Positions 8,304-16,971 are shown, counted from the first letter of the stretch. The stretch: DNA of 64,000 bases from Taklimakanibacter sp049323275 (GCA_049323275.1 JBMOOM010000021.1:62001-126000), one strand, 5' to 3'. Program-made: numbers and translations. The notes: generated by a model from the letters alone, not told the origin.

Positions 8304-9086
8304 TCAGCCGCGATATTTCGTCAGGCCGAGCGCCAGCGCGCTGGCGCCGATGGTGGCCGCCAGGATGAGCGTGCCCAGGGCGTTGATGCTGGGATCGAGG
8401 CCCTTGCGCAGCATGCCCCAGATCAATGTCGGCAGCGTCATGCCGTTTCCGATCGTGAAGAAGGTGATGACGAAATCGTCGAGCGAGACGGCCATGGCGA
8501 GGAGCGCCGCGCCGATGATGGCCGGGCTGACAAGCGGCAGCAGGATGGTCCGGAAGGCGTGCCAGGGCGTCGCGCCGAGATCGCGGGCGCTGTCGATGAT
8601 GGCGAAGTTGAAGGAGGACAATTGCGCATAGACGACGAGAATGACGAAGGGCTGGGTGAAGATGACATGGCTCGGTATGACGGTATGGAGCCCGAGCTGG
8701 AATTTCATGCTCGAGAAGGATGTCGCGAGAGCGAGGGCGAGGACCAACGGCGGCATCATCACCGGCAGCGACAGCAGCATGATGGCGCCTTCGGCGGCGC
8801 CGGGGCGCCAGCGGGCAAAGGCAAGGGCGGCGAGGACGCCGGTGACGGTCGAGATCAGGCCGACGCTCGCCGTCACGATGAGGCTGTTGCGCAGAGCGGT
8901 GAGGAAATTCGGATTGGCGAAGAGGTCCGCATACCATTGCGTCGTGAACCCGCCGAGCGGCAGGGTGGCGAGCTCGTTCGTGCCGAAAGAGAAGACGATG
9001 ACGAGCAGCAAAGGCGACAGCATGAAGATGACGGCGGCGGCGCCGAACAGCCGCCAGAAGATCGCGGCGCCCAGGGACGGCGTCAT
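8304..9086 (-). CDS. Spermidine/putrescine-type ABC permease (PotC-like)
   Basis: A 260-residue permease with six predicted membrane segments. The BPD_transp_1 loop is DSARDLGATPWHAFRTILLPLVSP, and AVSLDDFVITFF is a hallmark of PotC/YdcV-type subunits. ATG 9086 overlaps the stop of the partner permease (ATGA). It forms the transmembrane heterodimer with 9083-9934. The substrate class is probably a polyamine, amino acid derivative or opine-like cation, judged from family only. Confidence 0.92.
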   Translation of the reverse strand: MTPSLGAAIFWRLFGAAAVIFMLSPLLLVIVFSFGTNELATLPLGGFTTQWYADLFANPNFLTALRNSLIVTASVGLISTVTGVLAALAFARWRPGAAEGAIMLLSLPVMMPPLVLALALATSFSSMKFQLGLHTVIPSHVIFTQPFVILVVYAQLSSFNFAIIDSARDLGATPWHAFRTILLPLVSPAIIGAALLAMAVSLDDFVITFFTIGNGMTLPTLIWGMLRKGLDPSINALGTLILAATIGASALALGLTKYRG

Positions 9087-9934
9087 ATCGCGATCCGCGG
9101 CTTGAGGAGCCGGCCCAGCGCGCGATAGGCGATGAGGATGATCGCGCCGCAGACCGCCATGGTGGAGAAGGAGAGCGCCGAGCCCAATGGCGCATTGAGG
9201 CGGTTGATGAACTGCGACTCGATGAAGTTGCCGACCATGAAGGTGCTGGTGCCGCCGACGAGGCGCGGCGTGACATAGTCGCCGGCGGTCAGGAGAAAGG
9301 CGAGGGCGAAGGCGGCGAACAGGCCGGCCTGGCATTGCGGCAGTACGATATCGATAAAGACCCGGCGCGGCGTGGCGCCGAGGTCGCGCGCCGCCGCGAG
9401 CGGCGCATCGCCGATCTCGCGCATCGCCGCGAAGATCGGCAGGACGGTGAAGGGAAGCAGAAAATGCACGAGCGTGATGACGACGGACAGCGGATTGTAG
9501 AGAAGCCAGGTGGCGGGCTCGTCGACGATGCCGAATTGCACCAGGGCGGCATTGAGAATGCCTTGCGAGCCGAGAATGGTCTTCCAGGCATAGATCTTGA
9601 CGAGATAGCCGCCGAACAGCGTCATGAGCACGATGAACAGCAGCGCCGGCCCGTATCTGCCGGCCCTGAAACGCGCCAGATAGGCGATCATGAAGCCGAG
9701 GACGGTGGTGAGGACCGAGATCGCCAGCGAGAGGGCGACGGTGAACAGCATCGCCGGCAGGTATTCGCGGAACACCTCGGCATAATTGACGAGGCTCAGG
9801 TCGGGCGAGAGCCGGTAGGATTTGAGCCGCCAGAAGCTGACGACCAGAAAATAGCCGAGCGGAATCACGAACAGCAGCGCGAAGGCCACGGCGGCGGGAG
9901 CGATCTGCCAGAGCTGGCGGCGTCCGCTGGTCAC
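9083..9934 (-). CDS. Spermidine/putrescine-type ABC permease (PotB-like)
   Basis: A 283-residue permease with six membrane segments, the loop AARDLGATPRRVFIDIVLPQ, and the PotB-like motif LTAGDYVTPRLVGG. The start is GTG 9934, which overlaps the ATPase stop as GTGA; the in-frame extension upstream is antisense-like sequence within the ATPase gene. It pairs with the PotC-like permease. The tight four-base overlaps through the operon point to one polycistronic mRNA. Confidence 0.9.
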   Translation of the reverse strand: MTSGRRQLWQIAPAAVAFALLFVIPLGYFLVVSFWRLKSYRLSPDLSLVNYAEVFREYLPAMLFTVALSLAISVLTTVLGFMIAYLARFRAGRYGPALLFIVLMTLFGGYLVKIYAWKTILGSQGILNAALVQFGIVDEPATWLLYNPLSVVITLVHFLLPFTVLPIFAAMREIGDAPLAAARDLGATPRRVFIDIVLPQCQAGLFAAFALAFLLTAGDYVTPRLVGGTSTFMVGNFIESQFINRLNAPLGSALSFSTMAVCGAIILIAYRALGRLLKPRIAI

Positions 9935-11013
9935 GCCGCGGCCTCGAGGATCTGCTGCGCGGCGAGCGGCCACTGGAGGGCGACCTCGACGGGCGGCCGC
10001 AGTTCCGGTGCGGCTTGCGGCAGGTGGGCGCTGAGCCTGACGCCATTGGCGGTAACCACGGTCAGCCGCACATAATCGCCCATGAAGACGCGCTCGGTCA
10101 CGCGCCCGTGGATGCTGACGGTCTGCTTGTCCTTCTGCCGGCCGGCGACACCGATGTCGGCCGGCCGGATCATGAGCCTCACGGCGCCGTCCGGCCCGGC
10201 GGAGGGACATTCGCCGCCGCAATCGAGATGGAGGCGACCGGCGCGCCGTTCTCCGCTCAGGATATTGGCGTCGCCGATGAAGCCGGCGGCGAAGCTCGAG
10301 GTCGGCGCGCGATAGAGCTCTTCCGGGGTGCCGCTCTGCTCGATGCGTCCGTCGCGCATCAGGATGATGCGCGAGGCGAGCGCCATGGCCTCCGCCTGGT
10401 CATGGGTCACGAAGATGAAGGTTCCGCCGAGCGTGGCATGCAGCTGGCGCAGCTCGTCCTGCATCGCCTTGCGCAGCTTGAGGTCGAGCGCCGCCAGCGA
10501 TTCGTCGAGAAGCAGCACGGCGGGCTCCATCACCAGCGCGCGCGCCAGAGCGACGCGCTGCTGCTGGCCGCCCGACAGCGTCGCCGGCATGCGGTCGACC
10601 ATGCCGTCGAGATGGACCAGCTTCGCCATGCGCGCGGTGCGGTCGGCGATTTCATCCCGGGACTTGCCGGCGATGTGAAGGCCGTAAGCGATATTCTGCT
10701 TGACGGTCATATGGGGAAAAAGCCCGTAGCCCTGGAAGACCATGTTGGTCCGCCGCCTTTCGGGCGGCAGGTCGGTGGCGTCCACACCGTCGATGAAGAT
10801 GCGTCCGGCGCTGGGGCTTAGGAAGCCGCCGATCATACGCAGCAGCGTGGTCTTGCCGCAGCCCGAGGGGCCGAGCAGCGCCAGGAACTCGCCCTTCTTC
10901 ACCTCGAGATCGAGGGGGTGAAGGGCGGTCATGTTCCCGAAGGCCTTGCTCACCCCCTTGAGCCTGAGCGACGAGGCAAGGTCGAATCCGGCGGGCCGTT
11001 CATGCCTGCTCAT
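9931..11013 (-). CDS. Spermidine/putrescine-type ABC ATPase (PotA-like)
   Basis: A 360-residue ATPase with Walker A GPSGCGKTT, Q-loop MVFQGYGLFPHM, signature LSGGQQQRVALARAL, Walker B LLLDESLAALD (Ser where Pro is usual) and H-loop THDQAEA, followed by a C-terminal TOBE/OB domain from about residue 240. ATG 11013 is preferred because GAGGTGG lies five bases upstream; ATG 11040 would add nine residues. It drives the two permeases at 8304-9934 with the binding protein at 11046-12185. Confidence 0.92.
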   Translation of the reverse strand: MSRHERPAGFDLASSLRLKGVSKAFGNMTALHPLDLEVKKGEFLALLGPSGCGKTTLLRMIGGFLSPSAGRIFIDGVDATDLPPERRRTNMVFQGYGLFPHMTVKQNIAYGLHIAGKSRDEIADRTARMAKLVHLDGMVDRMPATLSGGQQQRVALARALVMEPAVLLLDESLAALDLKLRKAMQDELRQLHATLGGTFIFVTHDQAEAMALASRIILMRDGRIEQSGTPEELYRAPTSSFAAGFIGDANILSGERRAGRLHLDCGGECPSAGPDGAVRLMIRPADIGVAGRQKDKQTVSIHGRVTERVFMGDYVRLTVVTANGVRLSAHLPQAAPELRPPVEVALQWPLAAQQILEAAA

Positions 11014-11045
11014 CGCCACCTCGTCTCGCTGCCCCGTCATGCATG

Positions 11046-12185
11046 TCAGCTCTTCAGGACCTTTTCCCAGGCCGCCTGGTATTCGTCCCAGGTCGCGAGC
11101 TCGCCCTGCGCCTCGATCGGATACATGGGAACCACCATCGTCTTGCGGCGGAAATAGTCCTCGATCTGGTCATAGTGGTAGAGGGTGCGATTGGCCGCAT
11201 CCGCCTTCTCCATCGCCTCGCTGGTCACCACCGGCATGGCATTGGCCTGCGCGCCGGCGAGCTGGCCTTCGAGCGACAGGGCGTGATTTATGAATTCATG
11301 GGCGAGATCGGCATGGGCCGAGCCCTTGCCGATCGAATAGCCTTCGATGAAGCCCATGCTGCCTTCCTTGGGATAGGCGATCTTCAGATTGACCTTGTCG
11401 CCGACCCAGGACGGGATCGGCTCCCAGCCCTGGGCGATGACGACCTCGCCGCCGGCGAGCAGGTTCATCAAGTCGCCATAGCTCGGCGCGATCGTCCGCA
11501 GGTGATTGCGCTTCAGGGTGACCAGAGCCTCGATGGTCTTCTCGAGCTCCGGCTTCGTCATCCGGTTGGGGTTCTCGACGCCCGAGACCCGGCTCCAGGC
11601 GAAGATATTGCCCGGATAGTCGGCGGTGATCGCCACCTTGCCCTTGTATTCGTCCTTCAGCATGTCCGTCCATGACGACGGCTCGGGAATCTTGTCGGCA
11701 TTGTAGATCATGCAGATCGACCCGTAGGTCATCGGCACCGAATACCATTGATCGCCGTCCGACATATTGGCCTTGGTGAATTCGAGCACCGTCGGATGGA
11801 TCTTGGAGAAATTCGGGATCCTGGACAGATCGAGCGGTTCGAGCAGCCCTTCCGCCGCGAGGAAGTCGTCATGGATGAAATAGGGCGTGCACAGGTCGAC
11901 CTGCGAGGCATCGAGCCTGAGCTTGGTGATGACTTCATCGGCGGAGGATATGTAGGTCTTCTGCAGCTCGGCCGCTTTCGCCTTGGCGAAATCCGCGGCC
12001 TCCAGAAACGTGTCGTAGCCCTGCCAGCCGACGAAGTTCAGATTGGTGGCGGCAAAGGCGTTTCTCGACGCTGGGCCTAGAAATGCCGCGGCGCCGAGGC
12101 CGGCGAGGCCTCGCAGCGCGTCGCGCCGGTTCAGTCCAAACGTGGTCTGTCTGCGGACAAGGCCGCAGCCTTCTGCCTTCCTCAT
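11046..12185 (-). CDS. PotD/PotF-like ABC substrate-binding protein, Tat-exported
   Basis: A 379-residue extracytoplasmic binding protein of the spermidine/putrescine family. A twin-arginine signal LNRRDALRGLAGLGAAAFL precedes the mature start at about NLNFVGWQGYD. FVGWQGYD replaces the usual WxGY element, and Pro/Trp/Asp motifs such as WEPIPSW follow. ATG 12185 has AGGGGAAAGGAA upstream and is preferred over ATG 12206. Tat export suggests folding before transport. It is first in the transporter operon, next to the DDAH-like gene. Confidence 0.88.
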   Translation of the reverse strand: MRKAEGCGLVRRQTTFGLNRRDALRGLAGLGAAAFLGPASRNAFAATNLNFVGWQGYDTFLEAADFAKAKAAELQKTYISSADEVITKLRLDASQVDLCTPYFIHDDFLAAEGLLEPLDLSRIPNFSKIHPTVLEFTKANMSDGDQWYSVPMTYGSICMIYNADKIPEPSSWTDMLKDEYKGKVAITADYPGNIFAWSRVSGVENPNRMTKPELEKTIEALVTLKRNHLRTIAPSYGDLMNLLAGGEVVIAQGWEPIPSWVGDKVNLKIAYPKEGSMGFIEGYSIGKGSAHADLAHEFINHALSLEGQLAGAQANAMPVVTSEAMEKADAANRTLYHYDQIEDYFRRKTMVVPMYPIEAQGELATWDEYQAAWEKVLKS

Positions 12186-12254
12186 TTCCTTTCCCCTTCC
12201 GATCATGCGGCTTCTTGGCCGCTTGGTTTTTGTGACGTATGGGCGGTCCGATCC

Positions 12255-13175
12255 TCAATCGGGCTCGCGATAGAGCTCATGGCAGGAGCAATGGACGCCG
12301 CCGCCACCGAGCGCGAACATGTCATAGTCGACGGCGGTGACGGTGAAGCCGGCTTCCTTGAGCTGGCGATTCACATTGACATTGTGGCTCATCGACAGGA
12401 CGCGGCGATTGCCGAGGCTGACGAGATTTCCGCCGAGCTGCACGCAGTCGGCATAAGCGACCTTGATGACTTCGATCTTGTGGCGGTTCTTGATATAGTC
12501 GAGCGCATAGGACGGCAGCGCGTCCTCGCAGACGAGCGCCAAGCCTTTTTCGAGCATCACCACGACCGCGTCCACATGGACGAATTGTGGCGGGATCGGC
12601 GCGACCAGCACTTCCCAGCCCTTTTCCTTGAGCCAGCCCTGCACCTGCTCGGCGCCTTCCTTGGTCGAGCGGTCGCCCGACCAGCCGAGCAGCGCCACGC
12701 CCGGCTTGAGAATGCAGAAATCACCGCCTTCGAAATGGCCGGCGGTCACCCATTTCCAGATGGGAATGCCGGCGCGATGATAGAATTCGCTCGCGATCGC
12801 GTAGTCGCGCCGCCGCGGCGGCGTCTGGATCGAGGTGATGACGGCGCCCCAGGGCGTCATGAAGCTCGAATCGCGCGTGAACACCGATGAGGGCAGGCCT
12901 TCATCGGCATCGGCGAAATGAACTCTCACTCCGTTCTTCTCATAAACGTCGACCATCTCGCGATGCTGGCGCATCGCCTTCTGCTGGTCGAAGTGATGCC
13001 CCATCTTGTCCATATTGGCGAAAGTGACGGCCGAGATCGAATTGAGCGGCACCCAGCGGAAGTGGTCGGGGCGGCCGAGGAGGACATCGGTCAGGACGCC
13101 GGTCTGGGCATTGACACCCCATTTCACAGTGGACGGCTTCTCCGCATTCACCGCGCCTTTCGCGTGGATGTTCAT
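12255..13175 (-). CDS. Dimethylarginine dimethylaminohydrolase / amidinotransferase-family hydrolase
   Basis: A 306-residue guanidino-group-modifying enzyme (pentein fold). Visible catalytic elements are EGGD at about 149-152, His at about 200 in QFVHVDAV, and the nucleophile Cys at about 296 in GGGVHCSC. Related enzymes hydrolyse dimethylarginine, arginine or other guanidino compounds to citrulline-type products. ATG 13175 has GGGAG upstream; an upstream in-frame start would add a disordered stretch. It is transcribed with the PotABCD-like transporter and diverges from the aminotransferase at 13411, which fits breakdown of an imported guanidino amino acid. The exact substrate is not determinable. 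Confidence 0.85.
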   Translation of the reverse strand: MNIHAKGAVNAEKPSTVKWGVNAQTGVLTDVLLGRPDHFRWVPLNSISAVTFANMDKMGHHFDQQKAMRQHREMVDVYEKNGVRVHFADADEGLPSSVFTRDSSFMTPWGAVITSIQTPPRRRDYAIASEFYHRAGIPIWKWVTAGHFEGGDFCILKPGVALLGWSGDRSTKEGAEQVQGWLKEKGWEVLVAPIPPQFVHVDAVVVMLEKGLALVCEDALPSYALDYIKNRHKIEVIKVAYADCVQLGGNLVSLGNRRVLSMSHNVNVNRQLKEAGFTVTAVDYDMFALGGGGVHCSCHELYREPD

Positions 13176-13290
13176 CCCATCATCTCCCGACTTCGTGTTA
13201 TTAGCCAAACTCGCGTCTGAAACGCCGATCTTCGCCGGCAACGCTACGATGGATTTCCCTGATCATGAATTGAGAAGTTTTCCCCCGCAG

Positions 13291-13307
13291 TGTGAGTCTG
13301 ATTCACA
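13291..13307. promoter_or_regulatory. Near-perfect 17-bp palindrome in divergent promoter
   Basis: TGTGAGTC-T-GATTCACA is symmetric at seven of eight positions around a central T. It lies between the DDAH-like gene (start 13175) and the aminotransferase (start 13411). The TGTGA/TCACA arms recall CRP/FNR-type sites, but the seven-base spacer differs from the usual six, so the cognate protein is uncertain. Confidence 0.4.
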
Positions 13308-13330
13308 GTAGGCGGCATTTGGCGGATTGA

Positions 13331-13380
13331 TTGATTAAACAATCAAAATTATTGACTCCCGGCCCGGAGGCCCTTTATCC
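13331..13380 (+). promoter_or_regulatory. Palindrome TTGATTAAACAATCAA and promoter of the aminotransferase
   Basis: TTGATT-AAAC-AATCAA at 13331-13346 is a perfect six-base inverted repeat. It directly precedes a possible promoter TTGACT (13352-13357), 17 bp, TTATCC (13375-13380). A repressor bound there would occlude the promoter. The TetR-type regulator encoded at 14962, downstream of the aminotransferase, is the natural candidate ligand-responsive repressor; this assignment is inference. Confidence 0.45.
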
Positions 13381-13410
13381 TTGGCCTGGAAGCGGAAAAG
13401 GGGAGGCCTC

Positions 13411-14805
13411 ATGTCCGACACACGTGGCGCGCAATGGAATGCCGGCGAGACCGAGGCGGATGCCAAGTCGCATCTCCTTTCGCCGTCCGAGGAAATGGCG
13501 AAGCTCGGCCAGGGCATGCGGCCCCTGATCGCCTATGGCGAGGGCATCCATGTCGTCGATGCGCAGGGAAGGCGCATCATCGACGGCCCGGCCGGCATGT
13601 GGTGCACCCAGATCGGCTATGGCCGCAAGGAGATCGCCGATGCGGTCGCGGCGCAGTCGCTCAAGCTTTCCTATAATTCGCCCTGGTACACGACCAATTC
13701 GCCCTCGGCCGAGCTCGCCAGGCGCATCGCCGAGGCGACGCCCGGCGATCTCAACCGCGTTTTCTTCACCACCGGCGGCTCGACCGCCGTCGATTCGGCG
13801 CTGCGCTTCACCGAATTCTACAACAACGTTCTGGGACGCCCCGAGAAGAAGCACATCATCGTGCGCCGCGAGGGCTATCACGGCTCGACCAGCCTCACCG
13901 CTTCATGCTCGGGACGCTCCTTCAACTGGCAGAACTTCGATATCGCCTCGCCGCGCATCACTTTCATTTCGAGCCCCAATATCCGTCTGGCGCCCGGACT
14001 CAGCGAAGCGCAGTTCCTCGACAGGCTCGTGGCCGAGTTCGAGGACACGGTGGCGAAGATCGGCCCCGACAAGGTCGCGGCCTTCCTGGCCGAGCCGCTG
14101 CTCGCCTCGGGCGGCGTCATCATCCCGCCCAAGGGGTATCACGCCCGCATCAAGGCGGTCTGCGAGAAGCACGACATCATCTATATCTCGGACGAGGTGG
14201 TGACCGCTTTCGGCCGCTGCGGCGAATGGTTCGCTTCCGAGAAGGTCTTCGGCGTGGTGCCCGATATCATCACCTTCGCCAAGGGCGTCACTTCGGGCTA
14301 TGTGCCCTTGGGCGGTTTCGCCGTGTCGGAACGACTGATCGCCAAGGTCTCGGGCGAGAATGCCAAGGGCAGCTATTACAGCAATGGTTACACTTACTCC
14401 TCGCATCCGGTGAGCTGCGCCGCGGCCCTCGCCAATATGGATGTCATCGAGAAGGACGGCATTCTGGAGCATGTGCGCGACGTGGCGGGTCATTTCGCCG
14501 ATGGCCTGCGCAGCCTCCAAGGCCTGCCGCATGTCGCCGACATCCGGGTCGCCGGTCTCGTCGGCTGCGTCGAATGCCTGGTCGATCCGTCCGCGCCGGA
14601 GGTGACCGATCGCGATAAGAAGCTCGGCGGCCGTATCGACAGTCATTGCTTCGATCTGGGCCTCCTGGTCCGCCCGCTCGGCAATATCTGTGTCCTGTCG
14701 CCGCCGCTGATCATCACCAAGGCGGAGATCGACCAGATGATCGGCATCCTGCGGCAAGGCATCCTGAAGGCGGCCGCCGACTTCAAGGAGCCGGTCGCCG
14801 CTTGA
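13411..14805 (+). CDS. Class III omega-aminotransferase (putrescine/taurine-pyruvate type)
   Basis: A 464-residue PLP enzyme. The Schiff-base lysine is Lys291 in ITFAKGVTSGY, the phosphate-binding region contains TTGGSTAVDSAL, and SDEVVTAFGR holds the cofactor Asp. Length and motifs fit SpuC-like polyamine-pyruvate, beta-alanine-pyruvate or taurine-pyruvate aminotransferases. ATG 13411 follows GGGGAGG by four bases. It is divergent from the DDAH-like/PotABCD-like operon and would remove an amino group from its product. A TetR gene follows after a two-hairpin repeat. Confidence 0.92.
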   Translation: MSDTRGAQWNAGETEADAKSHLLSPSEEMAKLGQGMRPLIAYGEGIHVVDAQGRRIIDGPAGMWCTQIGYGRKEIADAVAAQSLKLSYNSPWYTTNSPSAELARRIAEATPGDLNRVFFTTGGSTAVDSALRFTEFYNNVLGRPEKKHIIVRREGYHGSTSLTASCSGRSFNWQNFDIASPRITFISSPNIRLAPGLSEAQFLDRLVAEFEDTVAKIGPDKVAAFLAEPLLASGGVIIPPKGYHARIKAVCEKHDIIYISDEVVTAFGRCGEWFASEKVFGVVPDIITFAKGVTSGYVPLGGFAVSERLIAKVSGENAKGSYYSNGYTYSSHPVSCAAALANMDVIEKDGILEHVRDVAGHFADGLRSLQGLPHVADIRVAGLVGCVECLVDPSAPEVTDRDKKLGGRIDSHCFDLGLLVRPLGNICVLSPPLIITKAEIDQMIGILRQGILKAAADFKEPVAA

Positions 14806-14808
14806 CGA

Positions 14809-14910
14809 GAGCAAATCCCGCCAAAGTTGAAGACTTTGGCGATAAGGATTTGCTCAGATATATGTTCCGCGCGAATCCTTTTCGGCGGAGTGATTCCCCT
14901 CCGCCGGGAT
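14809..14910. repeat. Two-hairpin palindromic repeat, copy A
   Basis: Starting four bases after the aminotransferase stop. Hairpin I (14809-14855) has outer stem GAGCAAATCC/GGATTTGCTC, inner stem CGCCAAAGT/ACTTTGGCG and a one-sided ATAA bulge. Hairpin II (14875-14910) has ATCC-TTTT-CGGCGGAG paired to CTCCGCCG-GGAT, with TTTT bulged. The same architecture with different, compensated stem bases occurs at 51784-51902. It may act as a processing or stability element; there is no U tract after hairpin I as in a simple terminator. Confidence 0.8.
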
Positions 14911-14961
14911 GCGGGCCGCTGGTCCGCATATCGGGGGCCGGTTCAATGAGGTAACACGGAC

Positions 14962-15582
14962 GTGGCCGTCAAAGCCCGCATCGCCTCGCGAGAGGATCAG
15001 GTTCAGGAACGCCGTCGCTCGCTGCTCGACGCGGCGGCCAAGGTGATCGCGCGCAAGGGCCTCACCGGCATCACCATGAATGACATCGCGCAGGAAGCCG
15101 GCTGCTCCTATGGCGTCGCCTCCTTCCATTTCAAATCGAAGGAAGGCCTCATCCTCGCGGCGCTCGACCATCTGGTCGGCGAATATGACACGGCCCTCAA
15201 CCGCCCGGGCACCGAGGAGGAGGCGCCGGCCGACCGGCTGAAGGCGATGGTGCTGCTTGACTTCGATCCCAAGATCTCCAATGCCGAGCATGTCGCGGTA
15301 TGGAGCGCCTTCTGGGCGGAATCGGTGCGCAATCCCGAATATCGCCGCCGCCTGGTCGAGCTCAAGGCGCGCTACCATGCCTTCGTGAAGGCGGAAGTGA
15401 CGGCGCTGGCCAAAGAGCGCAAGCTCAAGGTGGATGCCGCGGTGATCGCCAGCACCCTGAATGCCATCGTCGATGGTTTCTGGATCGCCAACCAGGTCCA
15501 TGCCTCGGGCCTGCTCGGCCAGAAGCAGGCAAGGCATGCCTGCTTCCTCTATCTTAGATCGATCTTTCCGGAAGACTTTTAG
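14962..15582 (+). CDS. TetR-family transcriptional regulator (BetI-like)
   Basis: A 206-residue repressor with an N-terminal TetR HTH: RRSLLDAAAKVIARKG, then GITMNDIAQEAGCSYGVASFHF. The C-terminal part (MVLLDFDPKISNAEHVAVW...FW) follows the BetI pattern with conserved aromatic residues. The start is GTG 14962, giving the expected short N-terminal arm. It probably responds to an amine or choline-like effector and controls the adjacent aminotransferase or DDAH/transporter genes. The last gene before the lower-GC segment. Confidence 0.88.
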   Translation: MAVKARIASREDQVQERRRSLLDAAAKVIARKGLTGITMNDIAQEAGCSYGVASFHFKSKEGLILAALDHLVGEYDTALNRPGTEEEAPADRLKAMVLLDFDPKISNAEHVAVWSAFWAESVRNPEYRRRLVELKARYHAFVKAEVTALAKERKLKVDAAVIASTLNAIVDGFWIANQVHASGLLGQKQARHACFLYLRSIFPEDF

Positions 15583-15614
15583 GTTAGAGCAGTATGACTC
15601 TAGAATGACTTTAT

Positions 15615-15636
15615 AGAACTGCGAGTGTTCAGTTCT
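15615..15636 (+). terminator. Possible terminator hairpin after the TetR gene
   Basis: AGAACTG and CAGTTCT form a perfect seven-base stem with an eight-base loop, about 30 bp after the TetR stop. It is followed by GTTGTCTGTCTG, a weak T-rich tail, so termination efficiency is uncertain. It also marks the left side of the lower-GC cassette. Confidence 0.4.
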
Positions 15637-15744
15637 GTTGTCTGTCTGGGTCCAAATACGCAAAATCGTATGTGCCGCGAATTCTTTGTCCGGATGCGCT
15701 CAACTGTTGTTACGGTTTTCCCCAGAATTTTTGGAGGTGTACTG

Positions 15745-15771
15745 ATGAATATGGTGGTTTTCTGCCGTTAG
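15745..15771 (+). CDS. Eight-codon micro-ORF ahead of the low-GC cassette
   Basis: ATG at 15745 opens an eight-codon frame (MNMVVFCR then TAG), preceded by a good GGAGG ribosome site seven bases upstream. It ends 64 bp before the DUF5343-like gene. It could be a leader peptide controlling the cassette, a gene remnant, or chance. No homologue is recognised. Confidence 0.25.
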   Translation: MNMVVFCR

Positions 15772-15835
15772 GGCATTGAGTGCCGGTTGTTGCAAAGCTA
15801 TATGTCGGAACATTGAGAGAACCAAGGAGTGCCCG

Positions 15836-16459
15836 ATGGTCGAGTACGCTTATACAACTGTGACTGGCAAGATTAAGCCGCTACTCGAAAAGATCAGGAC
15901 TGTTGGAATTCCGCCAAAGGTCACAATTCAGTGGCTCATGCAGATAGGGCTCAAGTCAACCAACGACCGCTCCCTTATCCCCATTCTAAAGTACATCGGA
16001 TTAATCGATAGTAGCGGTACTCCTACTCCGCGATGGTCTGAGTATCGTGGGGCAAACCACAAGCAAGTCTTAGGAAACGCAATACGCCAAGGATATGCCG
16101 ACTTATTCGCTCTCTATCCTGACGCCAACGCAAGGTCTGTTGCCGATATTACACATGTCTTCAGTACAAGCTCTTCCGGAGGGCAGCAAGTCATTGCGAA
16201 AACAGTCCAAACCTTTAGGGCTTTGGTTGAGGAAGCGTCGTTTGAAGGTGGCTGGGAGGCAGCATCTACGCTCGAAGCTGGTCCGCTGCACACTCCAGCA
16301 GTGACGGAGCCAAGCCTTCAAAGAAGCAATTCAAATCCACCAGGGGCATCACTGCATATTGATATCCAGATTCACATATCGCCTGAGTCGAACGCCGAGC
16401 AGATTGACCAAATATTCGCGAGTATGGCCAAACATCTTTACGGGGCAAAAACCGGATGA
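15836..16459 (+). CDS. DUF5343-like protein
   Basis: A 207-residue protein starting MVEYAYTTVTGKIKPLLEK at ATG 15836, with AAGGAG six bases upstream. The sequence IPPKVTIQWLMQIGLKSTNDRSLIPILKYIGLID and the following WSEYRG resemble the DUF5343 family, whose first half looks like a winged-helix fold. A Ser/Pro-rich linker precedes a C-terminal beta strand (SLHIDIQIHISPESNAEQIDQ) that resembles a short multimerisation element. Base composition is lower in GC than the surroundings. Its stop overlaps the next gene by four bases, so the two act together. DUF5343 proteins turn up in accessory regions of bacterial genomes; a role in defence or stress is speculative. Confidence 0.7.
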   Translation: MVEYAYTTVTGKIKPLLEKIRTVGIPPKVTIQWLMQIGLKSTNDRSLIPILKYIGLIDSSGTPTPRWSEYRGANHKQVLGNAIRQGYADLFALYPDANARSVADITHVFSTSSSGGQQVIAKTVQTFRALVEEASFEGGWEAASTLEAGPLHTPAVTEPSLQRSNSNPPGASLHIDIQIHISPESNAEQIDQIFASMAKHLYGAKTG

Positions 16460-16971
16460 CGGATCCGATCCGTAATGCAATAGCTGCGGCGAAGGGCATC
16501 CAAGCAGACGTGGATAATCTCCTGGGGCCACCGGAGGAAGGACTGAAGGCCGCCAAGAGACACGTCTTGACTACGCTTGTGAAAGGGACGCGCGGATATA
16601 TCGAGAAAATTGCTAATCAAGCGACGGGATCATATCAAAATGGCTGGTATGATTGTGCTGCGGTAATGATCCGGCGGTTGCTCGAAACACTAATTATTGA
16701 GGCGTTCGAGAAACATCAGATCGACCATAAAATAAAGAATTCCTCGGGTGACTTCTTCTATTTGCGTGATCTGATCGAATTGACTCTAAAGGAAACTGCC
16801 TGGAATTTGGGGCGTAATGCCAGGCACGCTCTGCCGACGTTGAAGGATCTTGGTGACAAATCTGCGCATAGTCGCCGATACAATGCGGTGCGTGGCGATA
16901 TAGATCCCCACCTAACTAATATTCGTACTGTAGTAGAGGAGCTTCTCTATATCTCGGGACTAAGAAAATGA
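16456..16971 (+). CDS. Hypothetical protein, DUF4145/HEPN-like helical fold
   Basis: A 171-residue, mostly helical protein. YDCAAVMIRRLLETLIIEAFEKH followed later by LGDKSAHSRRYNAVRGDI recalls DUF4145/HEPN-like helical bundles, where an R...H or similar pair can form an RNase-type site. The strict HEPN RxxxxH motif is not present, though SAHSRR offers His and Arg close together. It has no signal peptide or membrane segment. It is translationally coupled (ATGA) to the DUF5343-like gene and shares its lower GC, consistent with a horizontally gained two-gene module. The function is unknown. Confidence 0.65.
   Translation: MTDPIRNAIAAAKGIQADVDNLLGPPEEGLKAAKRHVLTTLVKGTRGYIEKIANQATGSYQNGWYDCAAVMIRRLLETLIIEAFEKHQIDHKIKNSSGDFFYLRDLIELTLKETAWNLGRNARHALPTLKDLGDKSAHSRRYNAVRGDIDPHLTNIRTVVEELLYISGLRK

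Noticed and set aside
10501..10545. Walker B with Ser in place of Pro (DES) in the PotA-like ATPase
   Set aside because: The catalytic Glu is kept; this change is seen in active ATPases and is not remarkable.
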